Source of the DNA: Incurvaria masculella
Taxonomy: Eukaryota; Arthropoda; Insecta; Lepidoptera; Incurvariidae
Direction: 5' to 3'
NCBI GenBank assembly: GCA_946894095.1
Contig: OX335656.1
Span: forward strand, 511,001-575,000
DNA: 64,000 nt
Under the pieces are notes generated by a model that was given only the letters and a program-made list of their open reading frames with translations, did not search any database and was not told where the DNA came from. The position numbers were made by a program, and so were the translations under genes. This document shows, one piece after another, positions 23,881-35,325 of this stretch; positions within the stretch are counted from its first letter, which is position 1, and every line of letters starts with the position of its first letter.

Positions 23881-24501
23881 GTTTTACTATAGAATCAATG
23901 TCGATCAATTAAAATGCAGAAATAAAACAATCTAGAATCTCTATGGAGAGCATGAAGTGAAGTGTTTGGTTTTCAGGTTACAAATTAACCTCATTAATTT
24001 GAGATTCAGCGGCATCTACATTTGAAACATTGTAATTCGATTTTGAAAATAATCTGAGTCCTGCTTCCGACGAATGTCACGACCAATATTTTTTTAGATT
24101 ATTTTCAAAATCTGATTACAATGCTGCAAATGTAGATGTCGCTGAAACTCAAATTAATGAGATAACGGTAATGTCGTATCCATTAAATATATAAAATTAC
24201 AAATTAACCTACTCTGTGCAAATGTAGCATATTTAACGTACCTATTCTGACTTTCTATTAAGATTTTCAATGAGTCGTCTTGATTATCATTTCAAATTGC
24301 GAGCATCACCGTGATCCCCGCGCACACGCGCGGAGAGTTCGCTAAACACTTCATAAACGTGCAATCTAAAATGGTAATCTTTTCGGAAAAAACCAATTCC
24401 ACGATGAAAAATTCGGCAGCGAGCGCACGCGGGCAGGTACATACGTTAAGATAAATTGTTTCCAGCCCGACAACTCGGCCGAGCCGCCCTGACGCGCGCA
24501 T
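23881..24501. other. Non-coding stretch with a short inverted repeat
   Basis: TTCGATTTTGAAAATAATCT (about 24037) and AGATTATTTTCAAAATCTGA (about 24097) form an inverted pair, with flanking similarity around CATTTGAAACATTG and TGCTGCAAATGTAG. This may be a small foldback element. No gene is seen. Confidence 0.4.
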
Positions 24502-24926
24502 CAGCAGGCCTATTCCTAGAATTCCGTAGTCAGGAATTAGGATTCCTGAGTCTCGAAAACCTTTTATAGCAGTTTTCTAAGCGATTTTCTTGATGAAAAG
24601 ATTCAGGAGCATTGTTTTTAGGGTTCCATACCAAAAGGGTAACACGGGACCCTATTACTAAGCCTTCGCTGTCCGTCCGTCCGTCCGTCTGTCACAGGGC
24701 TGTATCTCATGAATTGTTATAGGTAGGCAGCTGAATTTTTCACAGATTGTGTATTTATTTTGCCGCTATAACAACAAATAGGTTAAATTAAAAAAAATTA
24801 AAAAATGGGTATGGCCAGTTTTTTTATTAATCAAGGTTTTCCGTCGAAAAAATTGCTTTGAATACCGGTTTTCTAGACTCAGGACTCCTGATTCCTGATT
24901 GCCGAATTGCAGGAATAGGCCTGCAG
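24502..24926. mobile_element. Foldback miniature element, family F, copy 2, split by a SINE
   Basis: The left arm CAGCAGGCCTATTCCTAGAA and right arm TGCAGGAATAGGCCTGCAG pair, as in 4812-5026. A truncated family C SINE (24618-24833) sits in the middle, so the SINE inserted after the foldback element. Confidence 0.65.
24618..24833 (-). mobile_element. SINE family C copy nested in a foldback element
   Basis: TTAGGGTTCCATACCAAAAG, CTAAGCCTTCGCTGTCCG, the CCGTCCGTCCGTC run and ATTTTGCCGCTATAACAACA match the other C copies. The head end is missing. Confidence 0.6.
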
Positions 24927-26282
24927 GGCGGAAGTCGGAGCCGCCGCTCGCGAGGAATCCTGCGCGTGTAATGGCCGGCAGTTTGCCGCGTGATGGCCGC
25001 AAATCGCACCCATTTCTTATTCCGGAGCGCGGCGGCGCGTATCCTTCACGTATTATTGCAACGCTCGCTTTTATTTCAAAGCGCTGTCACCTAGACATTA
25101 TTATCAACCGCTTACAATTTTGGGATACGTTGAATGTTCAATAATTGCAGTCAAGGTCCGTAACGCAGGTTTAGCGTTAAATAAATGTATGTAGGTATAA
25201 TCTTAAATACTGTTTTAGTAGTAGGCATTGATTACGGGAAGAGGGACTGTAGGAGAATTCCAAATTATGGGTAAGTAGGTGGCGAAATCGGTTAGACGCA
25301 ATACCCGCGAATGGTATGCCTTGCAGTATATTCGTAAAGTAGTTCTTTTTACAGGGATCTTTCTTTAATTAATGTGTCCTTGCTTCACGGTCGATTATAT
25401 ATACATACATGTCACATTATACGTTAAAGAAACTTCAGGAATTTGTAGTATATTAGAATAAATAAATGATCATTGAATAAAACTAAATTGTGATCTTTGT
25501 CCTCCATACAAATTAGTCACGTGATTTTATCCAGAGAAAACTAAATCGGAATTTAGTGTGCAGTGATAAGGATTTTGTTCTTATTTCTTGCAGCACTTTC
25601 TATTCCAGAATTTTCTCCTAAATATCCTGAACTGCCATTTAAAACTTACTGTGCTCATACTAAATTATACGTTTCTATTGTTTCAGGTAATACTAGCCGC
25701 GAGAACTAATCGAATATTAGTTTGGGATTTCACGTGAACATTTTCCACTTTCAACGTCCAAAGCTAAACTATTTTAATAAAGTCAAATTGTATTTTACCT
25801 GAGCATTTAAGTGCTTTGTTGTGTTAAATTTCGCTAACATTCAACGAATGATTTACGTACGAAAGCAATATTTCGAGTGCGTACCCGAGAGCGAAGATGC
25901 TATCGAAGAAACTAACAAAGGGAATTATTAAAGAAGGCGGGCTCGAAGCACCCAAATCTAAAATAGAATGACTTATTAATGTTAAAACCGTTCACAAAGG
26001 ATTCGGTGTAAGTGGGCCGACGGCAGTATCTATTGAGGCGTAGAGAGGGCTAGTTGGGGGATCGAGGATGTTTGCGGGTGTTGTCGCCGAGTCTACACTA
26101 TCCGGAGGTTTGTTCTCAATTATTTACCACAATACGGCGGCGGCGGAGGGGGCCAGCGAACACTCGGCCCACTTGCCTTCCGTTCGGCGTGTGGATATCA
26201 ATATTTGCCGTGGGACGCACCTCTGCCCCCTCCCCCCTCCTGCTGTGGGTCGCGGTGCGAGAGGGGGCATCTGTGTTGACGC
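24927..26282. other. No recognised gene
   Basis: Short GC-rich frames at 24899-25144 and 26054-26416 overlap on both strands and have no motif; the second runs into a family D element. CATACAAATTAGTCACGTGA near 25505 also occurs near 59572, marking a further dispersed repeat. Confidence 0.45.
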
Positions 26283-26821
26283 ACCCGGCGGGACTAACTC
26301 ATTCGCGGGCACGGTACCAAAACCGTGCTGTTGCGCTCTGGCACCTTCTCTGTTTCAAAGAAAAAGGCAGGCTCCGTGATGAGGAAGATGCAACATGTCC
26401 ACAAAAAAGACAATGATGCATATGATGTATGATTTGGTAAGATTTACGAAAATTTCAATTAAAAAACGTCGTATAGCTAAAAGTAAACCACGACCGCTGT
26501 AGTCAAAAATCTAAGAAAAACCAAATAGATTATAAATCTTGATTAAATAATAATAATAAAGCTATATCTGATGACTAATCTTTTTAAGATATTCTTACTT
26601 TATCATTGCGTAATCTACGTCTAAAGTTATTGTATAAAGCGCGCGAATATTTAGAACTTTCGGACCTAATAACCAAACACAATTTTACAATGCCAACGGT
26701 CATCAGACATCTAGTTTGATCAAATAAAGCTATTTTGAGCACAATTTGGGATCTCTGACAAGAAATATGGGCGTGGTCTTCTTTCCCCGTTTGTATGGGG
26801 AGTTGAGCGGGATGGCCCACC
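26283..26821 (-). mobile_element. TTAA-flanked miniature element, family D copy
   Basis: A reverse copy beginning CCCGGCGGGACTAACTCATT, so its outermost bases are lost, and ending GAGCGGGATGGCCCACC followed by TTAA (26822-26825). It abuts the foldback element at 26826. Confidence 0.7.
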
Positions 26822-26825
26822 TTAA

Positions 26826-27120
26826 GAATGGCCGTAAGCTATGCTCCCATACAAACGTAGTTTACTAACCATTTAAAAACCACTGTTTCAATTTCATTAT
26901 TGTAGCTATGTAGGCAACAATTATCTGTGTCTGCATGTCTTGGTTTTTCGGTAAATACGTTCTGGATCAAACCCAGTGAAAACATATGTAAATATTGTTT
27001 TGCTTTCATTTGATTCAGGTCATATTTTAAAAAAATGTGCAGCCATAGATATTTGTTGCCTGACATTGGATGGTAAATATCAATAATATTGAAACAGTGA
27101 TTTTCAAATGTTTTATTTTA
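26826..27120. mobile_element. Foldback miniature element, family E, copy 2
   Basis: CATACAAACGTAGTTTACTA, ATCTGTGTCTGCATG and TTTTTCGGTAAATACG match the copy at 14167-14501. The right arm (TAGATATTTGTTGCCTGACA, AACAGTGATTTTCAAATG) is shorter. It starts directly at the TTAA of the neighbouring family D element. Confidence 0.6.
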
Positions 27121-27925
27121 TTGTTGTTTTATTGTTTATTCATCATCCATAGACAGTACACTGCACTCGGATTTGTCATATTTTATCATTAGTATTAGTA
27201 AAGTACATCTGTATGGTGAGTATAGCTTACTTGCCCTGTCTCGACTAGGTATATCTAGTTGACTCATATCAACTAATGTTATCAAGTAGAGCATATTTTA
27301 GAAAATATGGGTAAGTTCATGTGGCTCATAGAGTTGTCTGCCTGCATAGAGTTCGATACCGAAACTTTATATCGCTTCGTTGCTCAAGATTGAAATTTTC
27401 ATTGTCGATAAAATTGCGGATCATCTATGTCAAGCTGTAATCCCCATTCTTCACTATTTATGCTATATAATACGAAGACTATCGCATTGAAAGATTTAAA
27501 AAAAGTATTTTCCTCAACGATGCAAATGCGCCACACTCATGCAAAGGACAGGTCTTGCCATGCACCCAAACTCCTTCCGGAATGCTGTGTGAAAAGTGAA
27601 TATTTTGATAATAATATTTCTGACCGATCGTAGCCAAAGTCTCCGTTTCAATATTGGGCAAATATGCTTTCGTATATCCAGCTGTTCTCCTCTAAAGTTC
27701 GCATTTTTCTTCTGATTATCTTGAAATTATGTATATTATTCGATATTTACATATTTTTTTTATTGGAGCCAGTTTGTTTGCAATTTTGAAATTTAAGAAA
27801 AATATTCAAATGTTCAAACAGGGCAAACTCGTAAGGCCTATAGCTCAGAGAGCCACTGGTCATAGTTCTTTAAAAAAATCATCGAACTTTCTCTATCTAC
27901 GTCTCCTTCTTTTCTCTTCATTTTT
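27121..27925. other. Non-coding stretch, nothing recognised
   Basis: AT-rich. Short frames at 27427-27661 have no motif. Confidence 0.5.
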
Positions 27926-28190
27926 TATGGTTCCGTACCCAAAGGACCCTATTGCTAAGCCTCCGCTGTCCGTCCGTCCTTTTAGCAGAGCTGTACCTCA
28001 TGCACCGTAATAGATAGGAACCTGAAATGTTCACAGAGTATGTATTTATTTTGCCGCTATAACAACAATAAAAAAAATTAAGGATGGAAGCCATACAAAT
28101 ACGTGATATTTGCGTTAAATCTTGTACGATAGTACGGAACACTTCGTGTGCGAGTCCGACTCGCACTTGGCCGGTTTTTTCGTTCAAGCT
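27926..28190 (-). mobile_element. tRNA-derived SINE, family C copy
   Basis: The head on the minus strand reads CCGGCCAAGTGCGAGTCGGA. The opposite end has TGGTTCCGTACCCAAAGG and CTGTCCGTCCGTCC. Confidence 0.65.
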
Positions 28191-28429
28191 CCGACTTGCA
28201 AGAATGTCTACAGACAGGAACTTGCCGAACCTTTCAGCGTAGTTAAGCTCGCAGCTTTTCGAGATTTGATGAGTGCTCCGCGTGGCCACGACACCCCCGG
28301 CCCGGTCGGGTAATCCCGCAGGAGCCGGCCGCCTCCGCCGCCGAGCCTTCCCTGCCGCGCCGGGACCAGTGAGTAAGGACGAACGGAAGGGCCGGCCGAA
28401 ACTCAGCCAAATTGTGGCTGCGTGGCCAC

Positions 28430-28575
28430 TTTTTTTTATGCAACCTGACATGGATGGCTAATACCACACAATCACCGTTATGATATTAGCCCAATGCACC
28501 ACATTCCCGAAGGAATTAGGTGCCATGTCAAGACCTTCCCTTTATGAGCACGGCTACATGGATGGAACCTTAAAT
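28430..28575 (-). mobile_element. SINE family B, truncated copy
   Basis: A T run, then ACATGGATGGCTAATACCAC, TGATATTAGCCCAATGCACC, AGACCTTCCCTTTATGAGC and ACGGCTACATGGATGGAA. Confidence 0.6.
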
Positions 28576-29519
28576 ATGAGGTTGTTTGCAACGCCTGTAT
28601 CGTAACCCTTCCGAATAATCAGTGGATTATTTGGAAGTGCTACCGGGAATTCGGAATTCGAAGGGGAAGAACAATCAGAGGATTATGTTCTGTCAAAACA
28701 TGCACGGTCTTTGCACTGTGAGAACTCAAAAGCGCCTGTGTAGTCGGTGCTGGGAAGGCGTATGTAGAAGTCTTCTTACATCAATATAATATATAAATAC
28801 ATTAAAATACAATAAATATATGCCTTACCTGAATATAAATACACATATAAATTCTACGTTGTAGGGAGAAGAGTGCCTTGTCGGTGCTGAGAAGGCGTAC
28901 TGCTAAGTCTTAATACAATAGGCGCCTGTAGCACTATTACTTATTCTGTGCCTGTAGGTAGGATGTTCTGGGCTACGTATCTGGTGGAGTATAATTATAA
29001 AAAGTCACCTTTTTATAATAATCATTATTTAAATAAACCGAAATAAAACCATGGACAGATATTTTGGTCAATATTCGAAAAATCTGACGTCATATATTCC
29101 TATATACACTATGACGTGGGACACTTAAATCAATCAAAAGAGAACTTCAATCCTTCACGCCACTGGAACTTCACTTCTATAACGTTTACGCTAAAGGTTC
29201 GAATTGCCATGCATAGGTGGCGGATGCAAATCGGAGGGTAGTAAGATGAGGCATCTGAATTGCAAATGGCGGCCACGCGCGCCGCGGTTCCACTGCGAAT
29301 GTATTTTCCCAGGTGCCCGAATTGGTACTCGCAGCGCGGCTATGCATACATTTCGGGACCTCGGAAATTTGTGGATTGTTTCGCTCATAGGGCATGAAGG
29401 TATGATCGGTTAGGTTATGCTGAAATATGTATTTTCGTTGAGAATGTAAGTTGCTTCATGTTATCGGAACCTAGTTCAAATCGTCCCCTTTGCTATTAAC
29501 TATTTAGTAAGATGAAACC
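28576..29519. other. No recognised gene
   Basis: The phrase TCGGTGCTGGGAAGGCGTA (about 28745) recurs as TCGGTGCTGAGAAGGCGTA (about 28881), so a diverged duplication of about 136 bases is present. Short frames at 29186-29413 on both strands are unsupported. Confidence 0.4.
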
Positions 29520-29712
29520 CATCGCATTGGAGTGAAGATGGTCGGACCGGCAATAAAAGAATGTCCATGTTTTCAATCCAGTTCTATGTTGCCATGCGTA
29601 TAAAGGGAAGAACCTGGCCCGGCCCTTATTTCTATCGAGAATGTGATGTTTGGGCTTATATCATCACAGCACTTGTGGTATTCAGTCTTCCATGTCGAGT
29701 TCCATAAAACAT
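29520..29712 (+). mobile_element. SINE family B, head-truncated copy
   Basis: ATCGCATTGGAGTGAAGATG, AATAAAAGAATGTCCATG, TCAATCCAGTTCTATG and AAAGGGAAGAACCTGGC follow the order of the copy at 2495-2874. Confidence 0.55.
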
Positions 29713-30384
29713 ATTTTGGGCAACAGTCTCGTGGCCACGTATGAACATAAGTATACACATATGCTATTAACTCGGTTTCCTTACTATTAAACAAATAGGA
29801 TTCATCCAAATCAATCAAGACAATAAAAAGTTATGCGTGAACAATGCCATAACATATAAACATGCATGTATACGTAGCTGACTGGTATAAGTCTGTATTC
29901 CCGAAGTAAAATTTAGATTTTTTGGCAGCCCATGTCCAGGCACAATACATGAGTACTGTTTACGTGAATGGTGACGACTCATCGAAATAAATTGCAGGTA
30001 GTGCATAAGCTGATTGAACATATGTCTTCTAACTGAATATAACAAGATCCGGCTGTGTGTTCCCTCCTAAAACCGACTTATAACCTATTCCCTTTTGAAT
30101 TCGGTTAAAATTATAATATTCGTTCCCACGACACTCGGATCACTTGCCAACCAGTTTTACTTATGGCAAGCGCCCGCCCACACGATGGAGTTGGATCGGT
30201 TTCAACAGTAGGCCGACTGAGCCCGCGGCCTGTAGTGACGCAGGCTCCCCCGGGAGCGCAGCCTCCTGAAGTATTCAGGATCGGATCGAGCCGCTAGCCA
30301 GGGGGCCGGCGGGGCTGGCGGGGCGGGGGGGGCAGCCCGGCTCCCGCACTGAAATCTTCATGTATCAGAGGAATTCTCTGGGTT
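29713..30384. other. No recognised gene; GC-rich patch at 30180-30355
   Basis: The GC-rich patch contains a CCCCCGGGAG palindrome and a G run but no frame with motifs. The remainder is AT-rich. Confidence 0.45.
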
Positions 30385-30570
30385 AGTTTGGTATTAGCCA
30401 TCCATGTCCAGTTACATAAACAAAACTAGCTTCTAGTAGACCAAAATACCCATTTTATGTTGAAAGGCATGGATGGCTAAAAGTCCACACCCAACGTTAT
30501 GATATTAGACCAACATACCGCAAACCCGAAGGCATTAGATACCATACCTGGACGTTCCCTTTATGAGTTG
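30385..30570. repeat. Two facing SINE family B fragments
   Basis: TTGGTATTAGCCATCCATG with an A-rich end (30389-30425, + orientation) is followed by GGCATGGATGGCTAAAAG and CGTTCCCTTTATGAG (30468-30565, reverse orientation). They form a tail-to-tail pair. Confidence 0.5.
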
Positions 30571-30574
30571 AGTT

Positions 30575-31066
30575 GTTCATGATGTTTCTTTTGTTTTTGT
30601 ACTTTGCCTTAAAGTGTTCTACCAAAAATGGTTCACATTCAGATCATAGTTTGTATTTCATTTATTTATTTATTTATTTATTATTGGAGTAAAAACAAAG
30701 GCAGACAATAAAACACAGTTACAAAGAAGTAACAATCAGATACAAAGAAGTAATCACTAAAACAAGAATAAGTATACATTTTGAAGGTGGCGTTATTTGT
30801 AATAAGAAAAATTGTACCTGGAGATAGGTAATTACAAAAAAGCAAGTGATATGAGATTACTGGTTCATTAAAGTGCTAATACAATCATGTGAATATGACA
30901 CGAAGTTATTTGAGAATTAGTGAAATAAAAATTCAGAAATCATGACTGTGGATGGAAAACCAGTAAAGTTTCTTGGAGTCTTCTTTACTGAGTTGATTGA
31001 ATCCGTTTTTGACGTAACTTATTGCACATAGTTTGACTACTAAAAAGTTCAAATAAATGAAATGAA
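30575..31066 (+). repeat. Retroelement 3' tail, family A, copy 3, interrupted
   Basis: TTGCCTTAAAGTGTTCTACC to TTTGTATTTCAT matches the first half of 4078-4362. The match resumes at AAATCATGACTGTGGATGG and ends AAATAAATGAAATGAAA. The intervening 30659-30936 starts with a TTTA microsatellite, so another element with a TAAA tail inserted here in reverse. Confidence 0.5.
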
Positions 31067-31275
31067 AAAGCATGGCTACATTAAACTGGATAGAAAACAT
31101 GGTTTTTTTCTTTGACCATATCTTCTTGCAATGCGATACCAACACGGACGACCTTAACCCTAGCACCTAATAGGGGAAGAGGACCTAAAGTTATAGCACC
31201 CAGCTCAGAAAGAGAAAGAAAGTGGTGCATCAACTGAGCGAAGATCGAACTTAAGGAAGTCCCGCGCCCTGAGCT
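31067..31275 (-). mobile_element. SINE family B copy, including head remnant
   Basis: GCATGGCTACATTAAACTGG, ATAGAAAACATGG, CCTAATAGGGGAAGAGGACC and CAGCTCAGAAAGAGAAAG match 2495-2874 in reverse. The right end carries GATCGAACTT, the tRNA-like head region. Confidence 0.55.
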
Positions 31276-31442
31276 TACCCACTCATTGTCATCGCTAACT
31301 AACTTAACTTCTTAAGAAAAGAAAGAAGAAAAGAAAAAACTGTCAAACGTGACGGTTGGTTTTAAATTTTCTAAATATTATAAAAAGTGTTATTTTTCGA
31401 TTTGATTGCCTTTGATATTCATTTTAGGTTCATTAAAGTGAA

Positions 31443-31745
31443 TCTGCACCCCAAGAACCACAGATAGCGTCACCAAGCCATGCAGCGAGCGCGGGCGGGG
31501 CGTCGTCGCTGGCGATCCCGCCCCCGCCCACGCCATCTTTGCTGTCGCAGCTCGCACCACCAACTCCTCCAAATATCCTCTCGGCGCCGTCACCATTAAG
31601 GATAGTCGAATCGCTTCAGCTCCAGCCGCAGTCATCAACCCAAATAACGTTCGAGTGCAGCCAGTGTAATAAAGAATTCCATACAAAATGAGGACTGAAA
31701 ATCCATTCATCAAAAGTCCACCGCGCTCCACCTGCTTCTGAATCT
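31443..31745 (+). pseudogene. N-terminal zinc-finger region of the retroelement, broken by one stop
   Basis: In the same frame as the downstream reverse transcriptase, a proline/serine-rich stretch leads to FECSQCNKEFHTK, then an in-frame TGA (31689-31691), then GLKIHSSKVHR. Together this is a single C2H2 zinc finger (C-x2-C ... H-x4-H) cut by the stop. N-terminal C2H2 fingers are known in endonuclease-type non-LTR elements such as R2. The frame opens just after a TAA at about 31434 without an ATG, so the true 5' end is missing or altered. A CGA-to-TGA transition would explain the stop. Confidence 0.65.
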
Positions 31746-34484
31746 GTGCAAAACGCCCAGAATGTCTCATCACTCTCATCATCCAGCACACCGGCCACTA
31801 CGTTTACGAATTACTTACAGCATTTGAAAAATAATTTCCCAGTGGTCAAGCGGATTCCACGCGCAGCGAGAGATGCTGTAGCGAGAAAACTTGCATCTAT
31901 TTTTGAGAGCTGCGTTTCGCAAAATTCAAAACAAATTTGGGAGGAACTTTTTACGTTTCCATACAATGTTCTTCACGTGAGCGACCAATTGACAAAGGGC
32001 ACATTAGCATCCAAAATTAAGAACAACATAACAGCACACTATGATCCCGAAAGTTATATGGAAACTAGAAGACCTGGTTACATTTCATCTACTCCTATTA
32101 ATAAAAGAGTTGAAACAAAGGTTTACGATGGGGACTTAAGAGGTGCCGTCCGTTTGCTCACTTCCACCGATGAGATAGCTGTTCACGATGATGATACAAT
32201 TACTGCTCTACGTTCCAAGCACCCATCTAGTTCGAGACCTCAAGACATGCCGGAACCTCCCAAGGACTCGGACGAGGTTCTAATTGTAAAGGAAAATATA
32301 GTCTACAAGGCAGTCATGTCGTTTCCGACTGGATCGTCACCTGGAATTGATTCTCTTTCACCGCAACACTTAAAAGATCTTTTGATCACAACATCAGACG
32401 ACGCAAGAAAAATTTTTTTAAAGTCTCTCACTAAGTTAGTTAATTTTATGTTATCTGGTAAGGTGCTAGAAGATTTTATACCATTCATTTATGGAGCATC
32501 GCTTTTTGCCTTGAAAAAAAAGGATGGAGGTATTAGGCCTATTGCCATAGGTTGCACTTTACGAAGATTGACTTCAAAAGTAGCATGCAGTCAATTACAA
32601 GAACACTTAGGCAATACATTCCGTCCTGTGCAACTCGGATTTGCCACAAAAGGTGGAGCTGAAGCAGCAGTACATTCCGTACGAACTTATGTCAAAACAT
32701 GTTTAACATCGGAAATAATGGTTAAGATTGATGTACGAAACGCTTTTAATTCAGTGGAGAGAGATATCATGCTCGCGTCAGTTCAAAACAACATTCCAAC
32801 CTTATACCCATATATCTGGCAATGTTATGCGTATCCATCACTTTTATTTTACAAAAATCAAACTTTAACTTCATCCGTTGGGTGTCAGCAAGGGGACCCG
32901 CTAGGTCCAGCAATATTTAGTTTATGTATTCACAGTATCATAACAAAAATGATGTCAGATTTAAATGTTTGGTACCTTGATGATGGTATTCTTGGTGGTG
33001 ATGCAGACAAAGTTCTTGGTGATTTGCAAACTCTGATTAGGGAATTTCAATCTATTGGGTTAACTTTAAATACGGAGAAATGTGAAGTATATTTTTTTGA
33101 ATCAGTATCTGAAGAAAGGAGAAAATATATTTTGGATAACCTTAACATTCTAAGCCCGGGTATACAAATTTTGAAAGATGAAAACCTATTCTTGTTAGGT
33201 GCTCCTTTAGTAGATAATTCTGTAAAACTTCTAGTTGAAAACAAGAACCACTTCTTTAATTTTGTATCGAATCGCATGACGAATTTACAGCCACATGTTG
33301 CATTACTTTTGATTAGATTTTGTTTTGGTATACCGCGTCTTACCTACTTTTTAAGATGCTGCCCTATTTGGAAAAATGATTCTTTACTGTATTTACTTGA
33401 CGTGGAATTGAAGAAAACTTTAGAAAAAATATTGAATTTAAATTTAGAATCAAGCTCTTGGAAACAAGCATGTTTTCCTATCGATTTTGGCGGAATTGGT
33501 ATTAGACGACCTTCTGATGTCGCACTTCCTGCATTCCTTGCTTCAGCTCATAACAGTATGAACCTCATAGGTAAAATTCTATTTCCATCACTTGGTGATT
33601 GTGAGGTTGACGGTTTGAATGAAGCAATCGAGAGATGGAAAGGTGTGTGTCCAGGAGTGGAATTGCCAGCGAGGGTAAAAACTCAATTCGGATGGGATAA
33701 CCCGATTACCAAAATTTGTCACAAAAAGCTTTTAGAAGAAAGTTCAGAAATTGACCGGGCTCGCATTCTTGGTTCTTCAGAAACGGAATCTGGAGCATGG
33801 CTCAAATCGTTTCCGTCTCCAAATTTAGGAACTCTCCTAGACAAAACCAGTCTGAGAATAACGATAGGCCTACGTATAGGCGTCAAACTGTGTCAACCAC
33901 ACGTCTGCGTTTGCGGCACTAGTGTCGATGCTTTGGGACACCACGGACTATCGTGTCAAAGGAGCTCTGGTCGAATACCCCGTCACTGTGGTATTAATAA
34001 TATTATTAAAAGATCTTTGGCCACAGTGAATATTCCGAGCCTCCTGGAGCCACCAGGAATTAGCCGCTCCGACGGAAAAAGACCAGATGGGCTAACTCTA
34101 GTACCGTGGTGTCGAGGCAAAGCACTGGTTTGGGACGCCACGTGTGTTGACACGTTGGCTCCTAGCCACGTTTTAGCATCCTCCAAGTCAGCCGGGGCCG
34201 CCGCTAATACTGCCGCAGCAAATAAAATCAAGAAATATGCGTCTGTGCGTGACCACTTTGATTTCCTTTCGTTCGCTGTGGAAACGCTTGGCGCATGGTC
34301 ATCGGATGCGAAAAGTTTTTCTGACTGCATTGGAAAACTGCTTATTGAGAAATCCGGTGACCATCGCGCTAAGACATTTTTCATACGGCGAATTAGCATG
34401 GAAATTCAAAGGGGAAACGCACAGAGCATTTTAGGTACTATGGGCAGCTCGGCGGGCATGGAGGAAATTTTCTATTTAGTTTAG
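31746..34484 (+). CDS. Reverse transcriptase with C-terminal restriction-like endonuclease
   Basis: 912 residues from the first ATG after the TGA. Reverse transcriptase motifs are in order: KKKDGGIRPIAIG (fingers), MVKIDVRNAFNSVE with D329, VGCQQGDPLGPAIF (motif B), WYLDDGILGG with D412 and D413, and LTLNTEKC. A thumb-like region follows. Near the C-terminus a Cys/His cluster (C721, C723, H732, H733, C737: CVCG, GHHGLSC) precedes KRPDGL (D781) and VWDATCVD (D797, D802). This matches the PD-(D/E)XK-type nuclease of endonuclease-bearing non-LTR retrotransposons. The element would copy its RNA at a nicked target. The body is uninterrupted, but the loss of the N-terminal finger probably makes it non-functional. 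The clade was not assigned. A 5'-truncated sister copy is at 38852-39165. Confidence 0.85.
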   Translation: MQNAQNVSSLSSSSTPATTFTNYLQHLKNNFPVVKRIPRAARDAVARKLASIFESCVSQNSKQIWEELFTFPYNVLHVSDQLTKGTLASKIKNNITAHYDPESYMETRRPGYISSTPINKRVETKVYDGDLRGAVRLLTSTDEIAVHDDDTITALRSKHPSSSRPQDMPEPPKDSDEVLIVKENIVYKAVMSFPTGSSPGIDSLSPQHLKDLLITTSDDARKIFLKSLTKLVNFMLSGKVLEDFIPFIYGASLFALKKKDGGIRPIAIGCTLRRLTSKVACSQLQEHLGNTFRPVQLGFATKGGAEAAVHSVRTYVKTCLTSEIMVKIDVRNAFNSVERDIMLASVQNNIPTLYPYIWQCYAYPSLLFYKNQTLTSSVGCQQGDPLGPAIFSLCIHSIITKMMSDLNVWYLDDGILGGDADKVLGDLQTLIREFQSIGLTLNTEKCEVYFFESVSEERRKYILDNLNILSPGIQILKDENLFLLGAPLVDNSVKLLVENKNHFFNFVSNRMTNLQPHVALLLIRFCFGIPRLTYFLRCCPIWKNDSLLYLLDVELKKTLEKILNLNLESSSWKQACFPIDFGGIGIRRPSDVALPAFLASAHNSMNLIGKILFPSLGDCEVDGLNEAIERWKGVCPGVELPARVKTQFGWDNPITKICHKKLLEESSEIDRARILGSSETESGAWLKSFPSPNLGTLLDKTSLRITIGLRIGVKLCQPHVCVCGTSVDALGHHGLSCQRSSGRIPRHCGINNIIKRSLATVNIPSLLEPPGISRSDGKRPDGLTLVPWCRGKALVWDATCVDTLAPSHVLASSKSAGAAANTAAANKIKKYASVRDHFDFLSFAVETLGAWSSDAKSFSDCIGKLLIEKSGDHRAKTFFIRRISMEIQRGNAQSILGTMGSSAGMEEIFYLV

Positions 34485-34849
34485 GATAGTATTAGTTGTT
34501 AGTTTATTATAGTAAGTTGTTAGTTTAATTTTGTTTAGGGATTATGTTGTTTTTGTTCAAACCTTAATTTAACCAATATAACTTAACTTCTGTATGTATT
34601 TCAGTTTGGAAATTGGTGTCTTATACGGAACTTGTGAATGATCATCATTGGCATTTTTAACATGTCTCGAATGGCCGCCAAATTTGTGCCAACATTTTGA
34701 AATTTTAGGCAGTTGAGCGGCATTGCAAAGACATTACCCAACAAATATTTGATGAATTTGCTGTCGATACAAAATTGCTCGAACAGGTCATAACCGGTAA
34801 TGCAACCATGGTGTCCCTCTGAGGTCAACATCAACCAAGCTGTTATTGA

Positions 34850-35325
34850 TCCCGGAACACATGTCCGACTTTATGTCACGGTCTGGAATGCATTGCCTGA
34901 GCCCATACGCCGTTCACAGAGTGTTTCTATCTTTAAAAAACGCTTGAAGGAACATTACCTGTCGCAAGAGTGATCTATTCTCTTTCAACCCCCGCCTGTG
35001 GTTGCCATTGTTTTAGCTTTGTTTGTGTCTTGTGTATCAATATTTTAATTCATTTCGTTCGCTGCAAGCCACCACTATGCCCTTACATCTAATGGGTGAG
35101 GTGGAAGAGATTGCCATAAGGCAATAACATCACCCATTGAATGAAGGAAAGTATGCAGTAGGTATCTTACATTTATAACATGTTTTTATTGTATTGCTTA
35201 AGTAGATTTTTTTTCTCCTTTTTCTCTTGTCTCTTGGCATTGTATGTTTTACTGTTCCTTTGTTTTTCTGTATACTTATGTCTTCTTCATCCAATAAATG
35301 GTTATTATTATTATTATAAATTACG
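34850..35325 (+). pseudogene. Non-LTR retrotransposon 3' end
   Basis: A short frame reads VWNALPEPIRRSQ, then SIFKKRLKEHYL and a stop at about 34972. This is the conserved last segment of CR1/jockey-type reverse transcriptases (WN.LP..IR...S...FK..LK..L). A 3' UTR follows and ends CCAATAAATGGTTATTATT in a TTA microsatellite, as expected for a 5'-truncated insertion. Confidence 0.6.
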
